NCBI GenBank assembly: GCA_017617805.1
Contig: JAFZVN010000082.1
Span: forward strand, 1-42,393
Direction of reading: 5' to 3'
DNA: 42,393 bases
Source of the DNA: Bacteroidaceae bacterium
GTDB taxonomy: Bacteria > Bacteroidota > Bacteroidia > Bacteroidales > Bacteroidaceae
Within the stretch, counting starts at the first letter, position 1; each line of letters starts with the position of its first letter. Positions 31,469 through 40,109 of the stretch are shown in pieces. The position numbers were made by a program, and so were the translations under genes. The notes under the pieces are model-generated. The model did not search any database, was not told the DNA's origin, and saw nothing but the letters and a program-made list of their open reading frames with translations.

Positions 31469-33286
31469 ATGGCGGGCATGAAGAATATCCGAAACTTTTG
31501 CATCATTGCACACATCGATCATGGAAAGTCTACCTTGGCTGACCGACTCTTGGAGAAGACCAAGACCATCGAGATCACCCAAGGTCAGATGCTTGATGAT
31601 ATGGATCTGGAGCAGGAGCGTGGCATCACCATCAAGAGCCATGCCATCCAGATGGAACATACGTATGATGGTGACAAGGAGGAGTTCAAGGGACAGAAGT
31701 TTGTCCTGAACCTCATTGATACCCCTGGACACGTTGACTTTTCTTACGAAGTGAGCCGTTCCATCGCAGCTTGCGAGGGAGCGCTTCTGGTGGTGGATGC
31801 CACTCAGGGAGTGCAGGCTCAGACCATCTCCAACCTCTACATGGCGATAGACCATGACCTTGAGATTATCCCTGTCATTAACAAGATTGATATGCCCAAC
31901 GCGATGCCTGAAGAGGTGGCTGACGAAATCATCGACCTCATTGGTTGCGATTTGGAGGATATCATCTATGCCAGCGGTAAGACTGGTGAGGGAGTCGGGG
32001 ACATCCTGAATGCCGTGGTGGAACGTGTGCCCCATCCTGTGGGTGAGGAAGAGGCTCCTTTGCAGGCATTGATTTTCGACTCTGTCTTCAATTCCTACCG
32101 AGGTGTCATCGCATACTTCAAGATTGTGAATGGCGTGATGCGTCCAGGTGAGAAGGTGCGTTTCATCAACACGAAGAAAGAGTACTTGGCCGAGGAGATT
32201 GGTACGCTGAAGATGGATATGGTACCCAAGAAGGAACTGCGCACAGGTGATGTGGGCTACATTGTGACGGGCATCAAGCAGGCGACAGAAGTGAAAGTGG
32301 GTGATACGATCACTTCGCTTAGCAATCCGACCAATGAAGCTATTCAGGGTTTCCAAGAGGTGAAGCCGATGGTGTTCGCTGGTATCTATCCCATTGAGAC
32401 AGAAGATTATGAGAACCTGCGCACGTCATTGGAGAAGTTGCAGCTGAACGATGCTTCGCTGACGTTCCAACATGAGAGTTCGGCGGCATTGGGCTTTGGT
32501 TTCCGATGTGGCTTCTTGGGACTGCTCCACATGGAGATTGTGCAGGAACGATTGGACAGAGAGTTCGACATGGATGTCATCACGACTGTGCCGAACGTCA
32601 GTTATATGGTGTATGACAAGCAGGGTGGGGCACAGGAGGTGCATAACCCCAGCGGTATGCCAGACCCAACGCTCATCGACCATGTGGAAGAGCCCTACAT
32701 CCGTTCTACGGTCATTACCACTGCCAACTATATCGGTCCCATCATGACCCTCTGTTTGAGTAAGCGTGCAGAACTGGTGAAGCAGGACTTCATCGCTGGA
32801 AATCGTGTGGAGATTGAGTTCCTGATGCCATTAGGTGAGATTGTGATTGATTTCTACGATAAGTTGAAGAGTGTCTCGCGGGGTTATGCTTCGTTCGACT
32901 ATCATCCTGCAGGCTTCCGTGAGAGCAAGCTCGTGAAGCTCGACATCCTGTTGAATGGTGAATCTGTCGATGCCCTTTCTACCTTGACCCATGTGGATAA
33001 TGCTGTCAATTTGGGTCGCCGTATGTGTGAACGCCTGAAGGAATTGCTGCCTCGTCAGCAGTTCGACATCGCCATCCAAGCCGCTATTGGTGGTAAGATT
33101 GTGGCACGAGAGACGGTGAAGCAGGTGCGCAAGGATGTCTTGGCGAAGTGTTATGGTGGTGACGTGTCTCGTAAACGTAAACTCTTGGAAAAGCAGAAGC
33201 GAGGCAAGAAACGCATGAAGCAAATCGGCAATGTGAGTGTGCCTCAAAAAGCCTTCCTTGCTGTCTTGAAGTTAGATGACGATTGA
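31469..33286 (+). CDS. lepA: Elongation factor 4 (LepA)
   Basis: A 605-residue translational GTPase that acts on ribosomes, reported to promote back-translocation and ribosome maturation. The GTP-binding motifs are AHIDHGKST (G1), RGITIKS (G2), DTPGHVDF (G3) and NKIDMP (G4). [20 protein letters not shown] is the LepA version of the EF-G domain V motif. The C-terminal domain unique to LepA carries [20 protein letters not shown] and [18 protein letters not shown] 31469 is favoured by the purine-rich gaggag 6 bases upstream; ATG 31478 ([10 protein letters not shown]) matches most homologues and is equally possible. Confidence 0.96.
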   Translation: MAGMKNIRNFCIIAHIDHGKSTLADRLLEKTKTIEITQGQMLDDMDLEQERGITIKSHAIQMEHTYDGDKEEFKGQKFVLNLIDTPGHVDFSYEVSRSIAACEGALLVVDATQGVQAQTISNLYMAIDHDLEIIPVINKIDMPNAMPEEVADEIIDLIGCDLEDIIYASGKTGEGVGDILNAVVERVPHPVGEEEAPLQALIFDSVFNSYRGVIAYFKIVNGVMRPGEKVRFINTKKEYLAEEIGTLKMDMVPKKELRTGDVGYIVTGIKQATEVKVGDTITSLSNPTNEAIQGFQEVKPMVFAGIYPIETEDYENLRTSLEKLQLNDASLTFQHESSAALGFGFRCGFLGLLHMEIVQERLDREFDMDVITTVPNVSYMVYDKQGGAQEVHNPSGMPDPTLIDHVEEPYIRSTVITTANYIGPIMTLCLSKRAELVKQDFIAGNRVEIEFLMPLGEIVIDFYDKLKSVSRGYASFDYHPAGFRESKLVKLDILLNGESVDALSTLTHVDNAVNLGRRMCERLKELLPRQQFDIAIQAAIGGKIVARETVKQVRKDVLAKCYGGDVSRKRKLLEKQKRGKKRMKQIGNVSVPQKAFLAVLKLDDD

Positions 33287-33300
33287 CCCCAAACATTCGT

Positions 33301-33345
33301 CTCTAACTTCCCTTTAACTTCCTCTTTAACTTCCTCTAATGATTT
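33301..33345. repeat. Tandem word repeat between lepA and the C10 protease gene
   Basis: Repeated ctttaacttcct words (ctctaacttccctttaac then ttcctctttaacttcctc) fill the gap of 71 bases. No inverted partner is seen. The words are the complement of those in the arms at 13432-13553 (gaagtta). Confidence 0.65.
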
Positions 33346-33357
33346 AACCTATTTGAT

Positions 33358-36300
33358 ATGAAAAGACTTTATACTTTATCTGTTGCCCTGCTGACAGCTA
33401 TGGGCATGATGGCAGAACCTGTTGATGTGGAGAAAGCAAAACAGGTGGCTGCTGAGTTTATGGTTGGAAATGCGGAACCCGTGTTGGTGTCGCAGGCTGT
33501 TCGCACAGAGAGCAAGATGCGCCGTGTGAATGCTAAGACCCAAGCAACAGCCCCATATTATATCTTTTCTCGTGGAGCAGGACAGGGCTTCGTCATTGTG
33601 AGTGGCGATGACTGTCTGCCTACGGTATTGGGCTATACAGAGAGTGGCGATTATGACGAGTCAAAGCTTCCTCCACATTTCTTCCAGTGGTTGGAGGGCT
33701 ATAAGACTCTCATCGAGGATGCGCAAGCGGAGGGTCAGAATGTGAGTCGTGAAAGTTCACAAAAACGTGCAAAAGGCTGGACTGACATTTCTCCTCTGCT
33801 GATGACCCACTGGCATCAGAGCAGTCCCTACAATGACCGTTGTCCCATCATTCCTGGCACCAACAATCGTTCTTTGACGGGATGTGTGGCAACTGCTGCT
33901 GCTCAGATCGTATATTATTATCACAATGACAATCCTGACACTTTTCTTGCCACCACTCCCACTTACGGTACAGATGAATGGCATCGCATTGCCGTTACCG
34001 ATAAAATAGAGAAGGGTACTCCCATCAAATGGGACTTGATGCTCGAAAACTATGGTGGGAGTGAGTCTTCTGCTTTTCGCGAGCCTGTGGCAGATCTTGT
34101 GTATGCCGTGGGAGCGATGGCTCACATGGACTATGGTGAATCCTCTGGCGCACAGATTTATGACCTTTGCACTCCGATGAAATCTTTCTTCAATCTGTCC
34201 AGCGAACATGTGTGGAAAGATACGAAGTCAACGGCCACATGGGAGAAGATGATTTATGATGATTTGGCAGCGGGTCATCCAATGGTGTATGCAGGATATA
34301 ATGACAAAAATGAGGGACATGCCGTGGTGTTGGATGGATACCAGTCGCGCACAGGCTTTTTCCATTTCAATTTTGGTTGGGGAGGTCAAGGCGATGGATG
34401 GTACTCGTTGGACGAAGAGACGGGCGTGAATGGTTTCTCATCGACGCAGTCAGTCACCTACAAGATTTGTCCCGTCAAGCCGAACCTCTCTGTCAGCATC
34501 ATTCCTCCTGCAAAGGTCTATGCCAATGTGGAGAACGAATTTACGGTCAAGGTGACCAACAACAGCACGTTCGACTATCAGGGGCTCTACCTCTTCGCAT
34601 CCACATCCAATACGAAGCCTGCCAAACTGAGCAATGCCAAGTCGAGCGACAAGACCACTCTGGTGGCGAAAGGTGAGACGATGGAATTGACGATGACTGC
34701 CAAACCGACGAATGACCGTGATTGGTACATCACCCTGACAGATGGCGATCTGAATGTGTTGGAGAAAATAACCGTCACGCCTGAGATGGTCGCTTCCGAC
34801 CTCCACTTCAGGAGCTTGTCGATGGAAGGAAGTCTGGACCAGGAAACCTTCGACGGCAAGCACTTCCAAGTGGTCTATAACGACAAGTCGGTGGCTACCG
34901 CTACGCTCTATAACGCATCCAGCGTCGGATTCGATGGCTCGTTGCGAATGGTCTTCACGACCTATAATGAGGCGACGAAGAAATGGGAAGAGTTGGGCAA
35001 TAAGTCGGGCAAGATTACGCTCGAAGGCAAAGCTGAGGGTACGGCTGAATTCAGCCTCGTTTCCACTTCTTCTTGTCCGTTCGAGGTAGGTAAATACTAC
35101 ATGGGATATCTTGTCAACCCCATCCCATCTACTGATGAGGAGATTCATTATGATGGCCTGACCGACACCCTCCTCTGTTTTGTCCTGAAGGAGAATGACA
35201 TGGAAGTGGTCGGCTTTGAGGGCTCCACGATGACGCTCAAGGGCAAGTTCGACAATACGGCATTCAATACTGCCACTTTCGCCAACAAGTCCTCTTATCG
35301 TTCTGCCACGATTTATGACCTGACCCAATGTACCAACATCAACCACGTCAGCCAGACGGTCAATCCCAATGCCCTCATCTATGTGGCAGATGACAGTAAG
35401 GCCACTGGTGAGAACGTGATTTGTGCAGGCAAGTGTGCCAGCCTCTCGCTGGTGACGGGTGCTAATTTCACGCCTCGTGAAGATTTTGTGGCTGACAAAG
35501 CCCAGATCACCCTGTCCATCGAACCAGCTCAGTGGATGCTCCTCACGATGCCGTTCGAGGTCGCTGTGCCTGATGGCATCATAGCCCGTGAGATTACGGA
35601 ACACTCCATTTCGGGCATTACCAATGGGGTGAAGGATGTACAGACCATGGAGGCAGGCAAGACGTATCTGCTGATGACTTCCTCAAAGAGAAATGTGACC
35701 TTGCAGGCTGAGCATGTGAAGGTGTTGGCGGCTCCTGTTGCCAATGCTGATGCTGCGGTTGTGGGAACCTACGTCAACACGGTTACTCCTGCTGATGCCC
35801 AGCTCATCGAGAACGGTGACAAGCCTTCCTTCGTGCCTGTGGATGAAGGTACTTCTGTCGAGGCATTGACCGGCTATTGGTATGCCAGCGATTTGACCAA
35901 GTCGTTCCGTGCCTATCCCAGCTTGACGCTCGATCCAGCCTATGTGGTTTTGGCACAGGATATCGAACAGGCTTATCAGCTATTGGACAAGTACCAGCCC
36001 TTGACCAAGCGCGATGCCTACAATACGTATCTGGCGAAGATTCAGGATGCAGAGCATGAGTTCTCCCATCGTGGAGAGGATGAAACCACGCTCACCACAG
36101 GTTCGATGATCAAGAACTATGCAGCTCAGTTGTTGGCCGATGGCACCACTTACATGCATCAGATTGCACGGCTCAACGGTCATGAGATAGACTTCACCGA
36201 TATGATTGTCAACCCTTCGTTCGAGACTAAATCGACCAAGGGATGGACGATTGGGAAGAAGGAAGGATATTCAGGTGTTGCTACAGTCTATAGTGGAACG

Positions 36301-36822
36301 GCTGCCAACAGCTACCGTTCTGTCGGACTCGATGGAGAGTATGTGCTCCAGAGCCTGATTGCCAAGGCTGACTCCTCCTCTGTCAGCATCTCGCAGGTGG
36401 TTGAGGGACTTACGCCTGGCTATTACCGACTGACCGCCAAGGTGGGTACAGACCCCAACTCCACGGTGACCATCTTTGCCGACGATAACACAGCCACAGT
36501 CGATGGTCATCCCTTTGGCAGCTACTATCTCACCACTGCCATCCTCGACAACATCCTCGTTGAAGCTCCTGCAGGAGAAGAGACCGGTTCGCTCACCATT
36601 GGTGTCAAGGAAGGACGTTGGTACAAGGCCGATGACTTCCATCTGACCTATGTGAAGACCATCCAAGACGAGCCAGATGCCATCATCGATGTGGCGGCTG
36701 AATCCCAATTCACGATGCCTCAAATTCGTCAGGGCATCTACACTTTGCAGGGTCTGAAGGTGTCAGCGATGACACGTCCAGGCATCTACATTGTGAATGG
36801 AAAAAGGGTGCTGAAACGCTAA
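33358..36822 (+). CDS. Large secreted C10-family cysteine protease (streptopain/interpain-like)
   Basis: An 1154-residue secreted protein. The signal peptide is MKRLYTLSVALLTAMGMMA. A propeptide/Spi-like segment follows (about 20-140, PYYIFSRGAGQGFVIVSGDD). The C10 catalytic domain spans about 140-370: the nucleophile is Cys176 in RSLTGCVATAAAQIV, the base His321 in GHAVVLDGYQ, and FHFNFGWGGQGDGWYSLD is the diagnostic segment around the Trp-Gly region. The remaining 780 residues hold beta-rich repeats and probably a carbohydrate-binding-like or galactose-binding-like domain (about 950-1100, NPSFETKSTKGW... LTPGYYRLTAKVG). The last 30 residues (GIYTLQGLKV ... PGIYIVNGKRVLKR) resemble the C-terminal tail seen on many secreted Prevotella proteins. 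Streptopain is normally about 400 residues, so the extension is large. Confidence 0.9.
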   Translation: MKRLYTLSVALLTAMGMMAEPVDVEKAKQVAAEFMVGNAEPVLVSQAVRTESKMRRVNAKTQATAPYYIFSRGAGQGFVIVSGDDCLPTVLGYTESGDYDESKLPPHFFQWLEGYKTLIEDAQAEGQNVSRESSQKRAKGWTDISPLLMTHWHQSSPYNDRCPIIPGTNNRSLTGCVATAAAQIVYYYHNDNPDTFLATTPTYGTDEWHRIAVTDKIEKGTPIKWDLMLENYGGSESSAFREPVADLVYAVGAMAHMDYGESSGAQIYDLCTPMKSFFNLSSEHVWKDTKSTATWEKMIYDDLAAGHPMVYAGYNDKNEGHAVVLDGYQSRTGFFHFNFGWGGQGDGWYSLDEETGVNGFSSTQSVTYKICPVKPNLSVSIIPPAKVYANVENEFTVKVTNNSTFDYQGLYLFASTSNTKPAKLSNAKSSDKTTLVAKGETMELTMTAKPTNDRDWYITLTDGDLNVLEKITVTPEMVASDLHFRSLSMEGSLDQETFDGKHFQVVYNDKSVATATLYNASSVGFDGSLRMVFTTYNEATKKWEELGNKSGKITLEGKAEGTAEFSLVSTSSCPFEVGKYYMGYLVNPIPSTDEEIHYDGLTDTLLCFVLKENDMEVVGFEGSTMTLKGKFDNTAFNTATFANKSSYRSATIYDLTQCTNINHVSQTVNPNALIYVADDSKATGENVICAGKCASLSLVTGANFTPREDFVADKAQITLSIEPAQWMLLTMPFEVAVPDGIIAREITEHSISGITNGVKDVQTMEAGKTYLLMTSSKRNVTLQAEHVKVLAAPVANADAAVVGTYVNTVTPADAQLIENGDKPSFVPVDEGTSVEALTGYWYASDLTKSFRAYPSLTLDPAYVVLAQDIEQAYQLLDKYQPLTKRDAYNTYLAKIQDAEHEFSHRGEDETTLTTGSMIKNYAAQLLADGTTYMHQIARLNGHEIDFTDMIVNPSFETKSTKGWTIGKKEGYSGVATVYSGTAANSYRSVGLDGEYVLQSLIAKADSSSVSISQVVEGLTPGYYRLTAKVGTDPNSTVTIFADDNTATVDGHPFGSYYLTTAILDNILVEAPAGEETGSLTIGVKEGRWYKADDFHLTYVKTIQDEPDAIIDVAAESQFTMPQIRQGIYTLQGLKVSAMTRPGIYIVNGKRVLKR

Positions 36823-36827
36823 AATGT

Positions 36828-36871
36828 GCTAAAAAGCATGTTTTTTTGACATGAAACATGCTAAAAAGCAT
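36828..36871. repeat. Two GCTAAAAAGC copies upstream of the lysozyme-fold gene
   Basis: GCTAAAAAGC occurs at 36828-36837 and 36860-36869, 32 bases apart (about three helical turns). Each is itself a small palindrome (GCT-A4-AGC). AGCATGT (36835-36841) and ACATGCT (36856-36862) also pair, enclosing a T-run, so the region may end the protease transcript. It lies just before the -33 of the next promoter and is well placed for an operator. Confidence 0.5.
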
Positions 36872-36877
36872 AAATTG

Positions 36878-36909
36878 TTTGGTCATTTCTCATAAAAGCC
36901 TTACCTTTG
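36878..36909 (+). promoter_or_regulatory. Promoter of the lysozyme-fold gene
   Basis: TTTG (36878-36881) and TACCTTTG (36902-36909) are 20 bases apart, and the ATG follows 33 bases later. Confidence 0.78.
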
Positions 36910-36941
36910 CACCAGTTTTAGGAACTAAAGGTAAGAATTGT

Positions 36942-37382
36942 ATGAAGAAATTATTAGTATTAGCCCTGATGGCCATCTCTTTGACAGCTTCGGCAACACA
37001 GCCAGAGAAGAAGGTGGATCTTCAGAAGAAATGGGGCGCAGTCATCCAGGCCATCGCGATGGTGGAGAGTGAGTGCCAACCCAACCAAGTATCTAAGAAT
37101 GGACTCTACGTCGGTTATCTGCAGATTTCCGAAATCCTCGTGCGCGAGTGCAACCGTATCGTTGGATACAAGAAGTACACTTACGCTGACCGTTATGACA
37201 AGCAGAAGAGCATTGACATGTTCATCGACTATCAGGAGTACTACAATCCTGACGGCAATATGGAGCGTGCCATCCGTCTCTGGAACTCTGGCGACCTCAA
37301 GTGCATGACCCGCAAGGCTCGCACCGAAGGCTACTACCAGCGCGTCATGAAGCGCTACACCGCCACCGCTTCTCTGCAATAA
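36942..37382 (+). CDS. Secreted lysozyme-fold (transglycosylase-like) protein
   Basis: A 146-residue secreted protein (MKKLLVLALMAISLTASA, cleaved before TQPEKK). The mature part looks like a small lytic transglycosylase/lysozyme-type fold: VIQAIAMVESECQPNQVSKNGLYVGYLQIS contains the candidate catalytic Glu in MVESE and the G-x-LQI segment common in SLT domains. A tail of YNPDGNMERAIRLWNSGD and GYYQRVMKRY follows, again SLT-like. It is small and lacks cell-wall binding modules. ATG 36942 is chosen over the in-frame ATG 36858 because the promoter box lies between them. Activity on peptidoglycan is inferred. Confidence 0.75.
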   Translation: MKKLLVLALMAISLTASATQPEKKVDLQKKWGAVIQAIAMVESECQPNQVSKNGLYVGYLQISEILVRECNRIVGYKKYTYADRYDKQKSIDMFIDYQEYYNPDGNMERAIRLWNSGDLKCMTRKARTEGYYQRVMKRYTATASLQ

Positions 37383-37446
37383 CTTTAGAAAGATGAAGTC
37401 CCTTGGGACAACGCTCCCAAGAACTTACCCAAATTCTTTTTATATC

Positions 37447-37488
37447 AAAACGTCCAAGATTGAGCCTCGGTTCTCTCTTGGACGTTTT
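37447..37488 (+). terminator. Strong terminator of the lysozyme-fold gene
   Basis: A perfect 13-bp stem, AAAACGTCCAAGA (37447-37459) with TCTTGGACGTTTT (37476-37488). The 3' side ends in TTTT. It lies 64 bases after the stop. Confidence 0.9.
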
Positions 37489-37913
37489 CTTATTTAGTAG
37501 AAAATTTTTCTTTTGTCTTGGGAGTCGGCTTCTGGGTGTCCCCTTAGGGGTGAAATTTGTTACTATTAATGCTCGCAAATTCTAGACTTGAGGGTAACGA
37601 AATTTTTCCTTAGTGGGCGCCTTTTCCGCCTCTTTTTTTTTGATATTGTACAGTTGTGATATTTTTCTGAGATATGCAAATAAATTTAGTGCAAAATGCT
37701 AAAAATACCCGATTTTTCAGTTTTTTTGAATAGGCACGACAACACGAAAAAACAAGAAGCGTTGCAGTTGTTGCAAGAGCGGCGAAGTCCATTTGTCCGA
37801 AGCAATTCGAAAAATTCAAATTCCGTCGGAAAAATGGGATGAACGGGGCGTTTTGATCATGGGATTAATGGATTTTTAACAAGTACAAACGTGAAAGCAT
37901 CATTGAGGCATGC
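37489..37913. other. 425-base intergenic region with possible structured RNA
   Basis: No gene is supported here. Readable structures: CTCCCAAGA (37414-37422, before the terminator) is complementary to TCTTGGGAG (37516-37524) over nine bases, so it could enclose the terminator. CCCCTTAGGGG (37539-37549 approximately) is a small hairpin. AAATTTGTTAC near 37553 and GTAACGAAATTT near 37593 form a near-perfect inverted repeat around 30 bases. From about 37620 the sequence is AT-rich with no pattern I can name. A 69-residue frame on the minus strand lacks any coding signature and is rejected. Confidence 0.4.
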
Positions 37914-38213
37914 TCAAATCAGGATGTAGGCGATGATGCAACAGATGGCAGCGACAGCGAATAGTCCCAAACGGTACCATGCTGCAATGATGCCAGCCAA
38001 AAGTGCAATGATGCCTGGCCACGGGGTAGGGGTTGCCAGAATCATATCGGGGAAGGTCATTACGGCCAATGTAACGTAAGGCACATAATAAAGGAAACTG
38101 CGCACGAAGCGGTTGTGAATCTGCCCCTTGATGAAGACCATTGGCGTCACTCGAATCAGATTGGTGATGACGATGGCCAGTAGGACATATATAATGATGC
38201 TATGCTGTCCCAT
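37914..38213 (-). CDS. azlD: AzlD-like branched-chain amino acid permease subunit
   Basis: A 99-residue membrane protein of the AzlD family, the small partner of AzlC in branched-chain amino acid export. Three to four helices are visible (SIIIYVLLAIVITNLIRVTP with the typical RVTP turn, FVRSFLYYVPYVTLAVMTFP, PTPWPGIIALLAGIIAAW, and LFAVAAICCIIAYILI). The start is ATG 38213 (MGQHSIII), which overlaps azlC by 14 bases. The upstream in-frame Met (38264) lies within azlC. The gene ends close to a long intergenic region. Confidence 0.9.
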   Translation of the reverse strand: MGQHSIIIYVLLAIVITNLIRVTPMVFIKGQIHNRFVRSFLYYVPYVTLAVMTFPDMILATPTPWPGIIALLAGIIAAWYRLGLFAVAAICCIIAYILI

Positions 38214-38919
38214 CGTCTTTTGTTTTAATAGGTTTAAGCCAAGCGGCAACAGCGGAAATGACAATTGTCAGCACTACTGTACGCATTCCACTGCTCCACT
38301 CTCCAATAACAGGTGCCAGTGCACACAGGCCACTCAACACGAAACTGGCTATCAGCGCATAGAGAACGTTGCGGTCTTTATGGGCTGGAGGAATGATAAT
38401 CGCCAAAAACATGCCGTAGAGCGACAGACTCAGGGCAATCACCATCGTCTGGGGCAACAAACTGCCTGCCACGATGCCCACAGCACAACCCGATGCCCAG
38501 AACAGCGCTGATATCAGCGCGGCTGAGTAGGTATAGGCTGGTGGTGTATAACCTGGGTGGGCAACAGAAATGCCAAACACCTCGTCTGTCATGCAACAGG
38601 CCATCAGTATGCGGTGAAACCACGATGTGTTTGGCGCAATCTTCTGCGATAGAGCCGCACTCATCAGCATATAGCGCAGGTTGGCCACCAAACACATGGC
38701 TATGACTTCGACGTATGCAGCTTGAACTGCTACCAGTGTATAGGTGCCATATTCGCCAGCCGAAGCTCGTGTGAAGAAACTCGAGAGGAATCCCTCTGGC
38801 GGTGTAAGCCCTGCTTTGGCTGCAATAATGCCAATGGAGAAAGACACAGCAAAATAGCCCATTGCAATGGGCATGCCGTCACGCAATCCATAGATGATAT
38901 GTTGTCGGTTCCTTGCCAT
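38200..38919 (-). CDS. azlC: AzlC-family branched-chain amino acid exporter
   Basis: A 239-residue inner-membrane protein of the AzlC/YgaZ family, which exports valine and related amino acids together with AzlD/YgaH. Seen are the N-terminal IIYGLRDGMPIAMGYFAVSFSIG (the conserved G...P...G segment), FTRASAGEYGTYTLVA, CLVANLRYMLMSAALSQK (NLRY), CCMTDEVFGIS (TDE), and AALISALFWASGCAVG. The length is normal. ATG 38919 (MARNRQHIIYGL) is preferred over 38979 because a promoter box lies between them. The 3' end overlaps azlD. Confidence 0.93.
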   Translation of the reverse strand: MARNRQHIIYGLRDGMPIAMGYFAVSFSIGIIAAKAGLTPPEGFLSSFFTRASAGEYGTYTLVAVQAAYVEVIAMCLVANLRYMLMSAALSQKIAPNTSWFHRILMACCMTDEVFGISVAHPGYTPPAYTYSAALISALFWASGCAVGIVAGSLLPQTMVIALSLSLYGMFLAIIIPPAHKDRNVLYALIASFVLSGLCALAPVIGEWSSGMRTVVLTIVISAVAAWLKPIKTKDDGTA

Positions 38920-38937
38920 ATTTTCAGAAAACAGGTG

Positions 38938-38945
38938 CAAAGTTA
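38938..38945 (-). promoter_or_regulatory. -7 box of the azlCD promoter
   Basis: TAACTTTG on the minus strand, 18 bases before the azlC start. No -33 TTTG at the right distance was found. Confidence 0.55.
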
Positions 38946-39035
38946 CGAAAAATGCCTCAATTCTCGTTATTTCTCTCACTTATTTGTATCGTTGACTCCG
39001 TCGAAGGTACTCTCGTTCGGAAAAACTCAAATTTA

Positions 39036-39067
39036 TTTGGTTTTTCTCTTACTTATCCGTACCTTTG
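39036..39067 (+). promoter_or_regulatory. Promoter of nadA-mnmA
   Basis: TTTG (39036-39039) and TACCTTTG (39060-39067) are 20 bases apart. Being 23 bases before ATG 39090, it excludes the longer frame starting at 38913. Confidence 0.78.
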
Positions 39068-39089
39068 CAGCGATAAAAAAAATGATACG

Positions 39090-40109
39090 ATGGAAGTAAA
39101 GGATTCTTGGAGGGAGAAGGGCTATGTGGATGAGCCTATCCCAGAGGGCATCGATCTGAATGCCGAGATTCGCAGGATGTGTAAGGAGAAGAATGCGGTG
39201 ATTCTGGCGCATTACTACACGGAGGGTGCGGTGCAGGACATCGCTGACTTTGTGGGCGATTCACTGGCACTGGCTCAGTGGTCGGCAAAGACGGATGCGG
39301 ACATCATCGTGATGTGCGGCGTACACTTCATGGGCGAGACGAACAAGATTCTGTGTCCTAACAAGAAGGTGCTGGTGCTCGATCTGAATGCAGGCTGCTC
39401 GTTGGCTGACAGTTGTAAGGCGGAGGATCTGAAGCAGTTTGTGGAGGAGCATCCTGGCTATAAGGTGGTGAGCTACGTGAACACGACTGCGGCGGTGAAG
39501 GCGCTGACGGATGTGGTGGTGACGTCGAGCAATGCGAAGCTGGTGATTGATTCGTTCCCTGAGGATGAGAAGCTGATCTTTGGTCCTGACAAGAACTTGG
39601 GCAACTATATCAATTCTGTGACGGGGCGTGAGATGCTCTTGTGGAATGGTGGTTGCCATGTCCATGGACAGTTCTCGTTGGAGGGCATCTTGGCGCTGAA
39701 AGCGGAACATCCACAGGCAAAGATTCTGGTACATCCAGAGTGTCCAGCACCTATTCAGAAGGTGGCTGATGTGATTGGCTCGACGGCTGGTCTGCTGAAG
39801 TTCGCCATCAAGGATGAGGCAACGGAGTTCATCGTGGCGACGGAGAGCGGCATCCTGCATGAGATGACGAAGGCTTGTCCAGAGAAATTGTTCCTGCCTG
39901 CACCTCCTGAAACTACGGAGGGCATCGGCTGCTCGTGCAACGAATGCGAGTTCATGAAGCTGAACACCCTGAAGAAGCTCTATAACACCCTGAAATATGA
40001 GTGGCCCACCATCGAGGTGGATGCTGACATCGCAGAGAAGGCAGTGCGCCCCATCAATAAGATGCTGGAGATAAGTGAAAAAATGAATTCTCCATTGGCA
40101 AGTAAATGA
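39090..40109 (+). CDS. nadA: Quinolinate synthase A
   Basis: A 339-residue [4Fe-4S] enzyme that condenses iminoaspartate with dihydroxyacetone phosphate to quinolinate in NAD synthesis. Family segments are ILAHYYTEGAVQDIADFVGDS, IVMCGVHFMGETNKILCPNK, LNAGCSLADSC, YVNTTAAVKAL, WNGGCHVHGQF, VHPECP and IGCSCNECEFMKLN. The three cluster cysteines are in the LNAGCSLADSC or MCGVHFM region, VHPEC region and GCSCNEC region. nadB and nadC are not adjacent. The stop overlaps the mnmA start in ATGA. Confidence 0.96.
   Translation: MEVKDSWREKGYVDEPIPEGIDLNAEIRRMCKEKNAVILAHYYTEGAVQDIADFVGDSLALAQWSAKTDADIIVMCGVHFMGETNKILCPNKKVLVLDLNAGCSLADSCKAEDLKQFVEEHPGYKVVSYVNTTAAVKALTDVVVTSSNAKLVIDSFPEDEKLIFGPDKNLGNYINSVTGREMLLWNGGCHVHGQFSLEGILALKAEHPQAKILVHPECPAPIQKVADVIGSTAGLLKFAIKDEATEFIVATESGILHEMTKACPEKLFLPAPPETTEGIGCSCNECEFMKLNTLKKLYNTLKYEWPTIEVDADIAEKAVRPINKMLEISEKMNSPLASK

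Noticed and set aside
34450-35604. 384-codon open frame antisense to the C10 protease
   Set aside because: Shadow of a well-supported gene; no start context or motif.
37610-37819. 69-codon minus-strand frame in the long gap
   Set aside because: No promoter, no conserved domain and poor composition; retained only as part of the unexplained gap.
38913-39089. Longer start for NadA
   Set aside because: The promoter lies inside this extension, and NadA homologues start near MEVKDSW.
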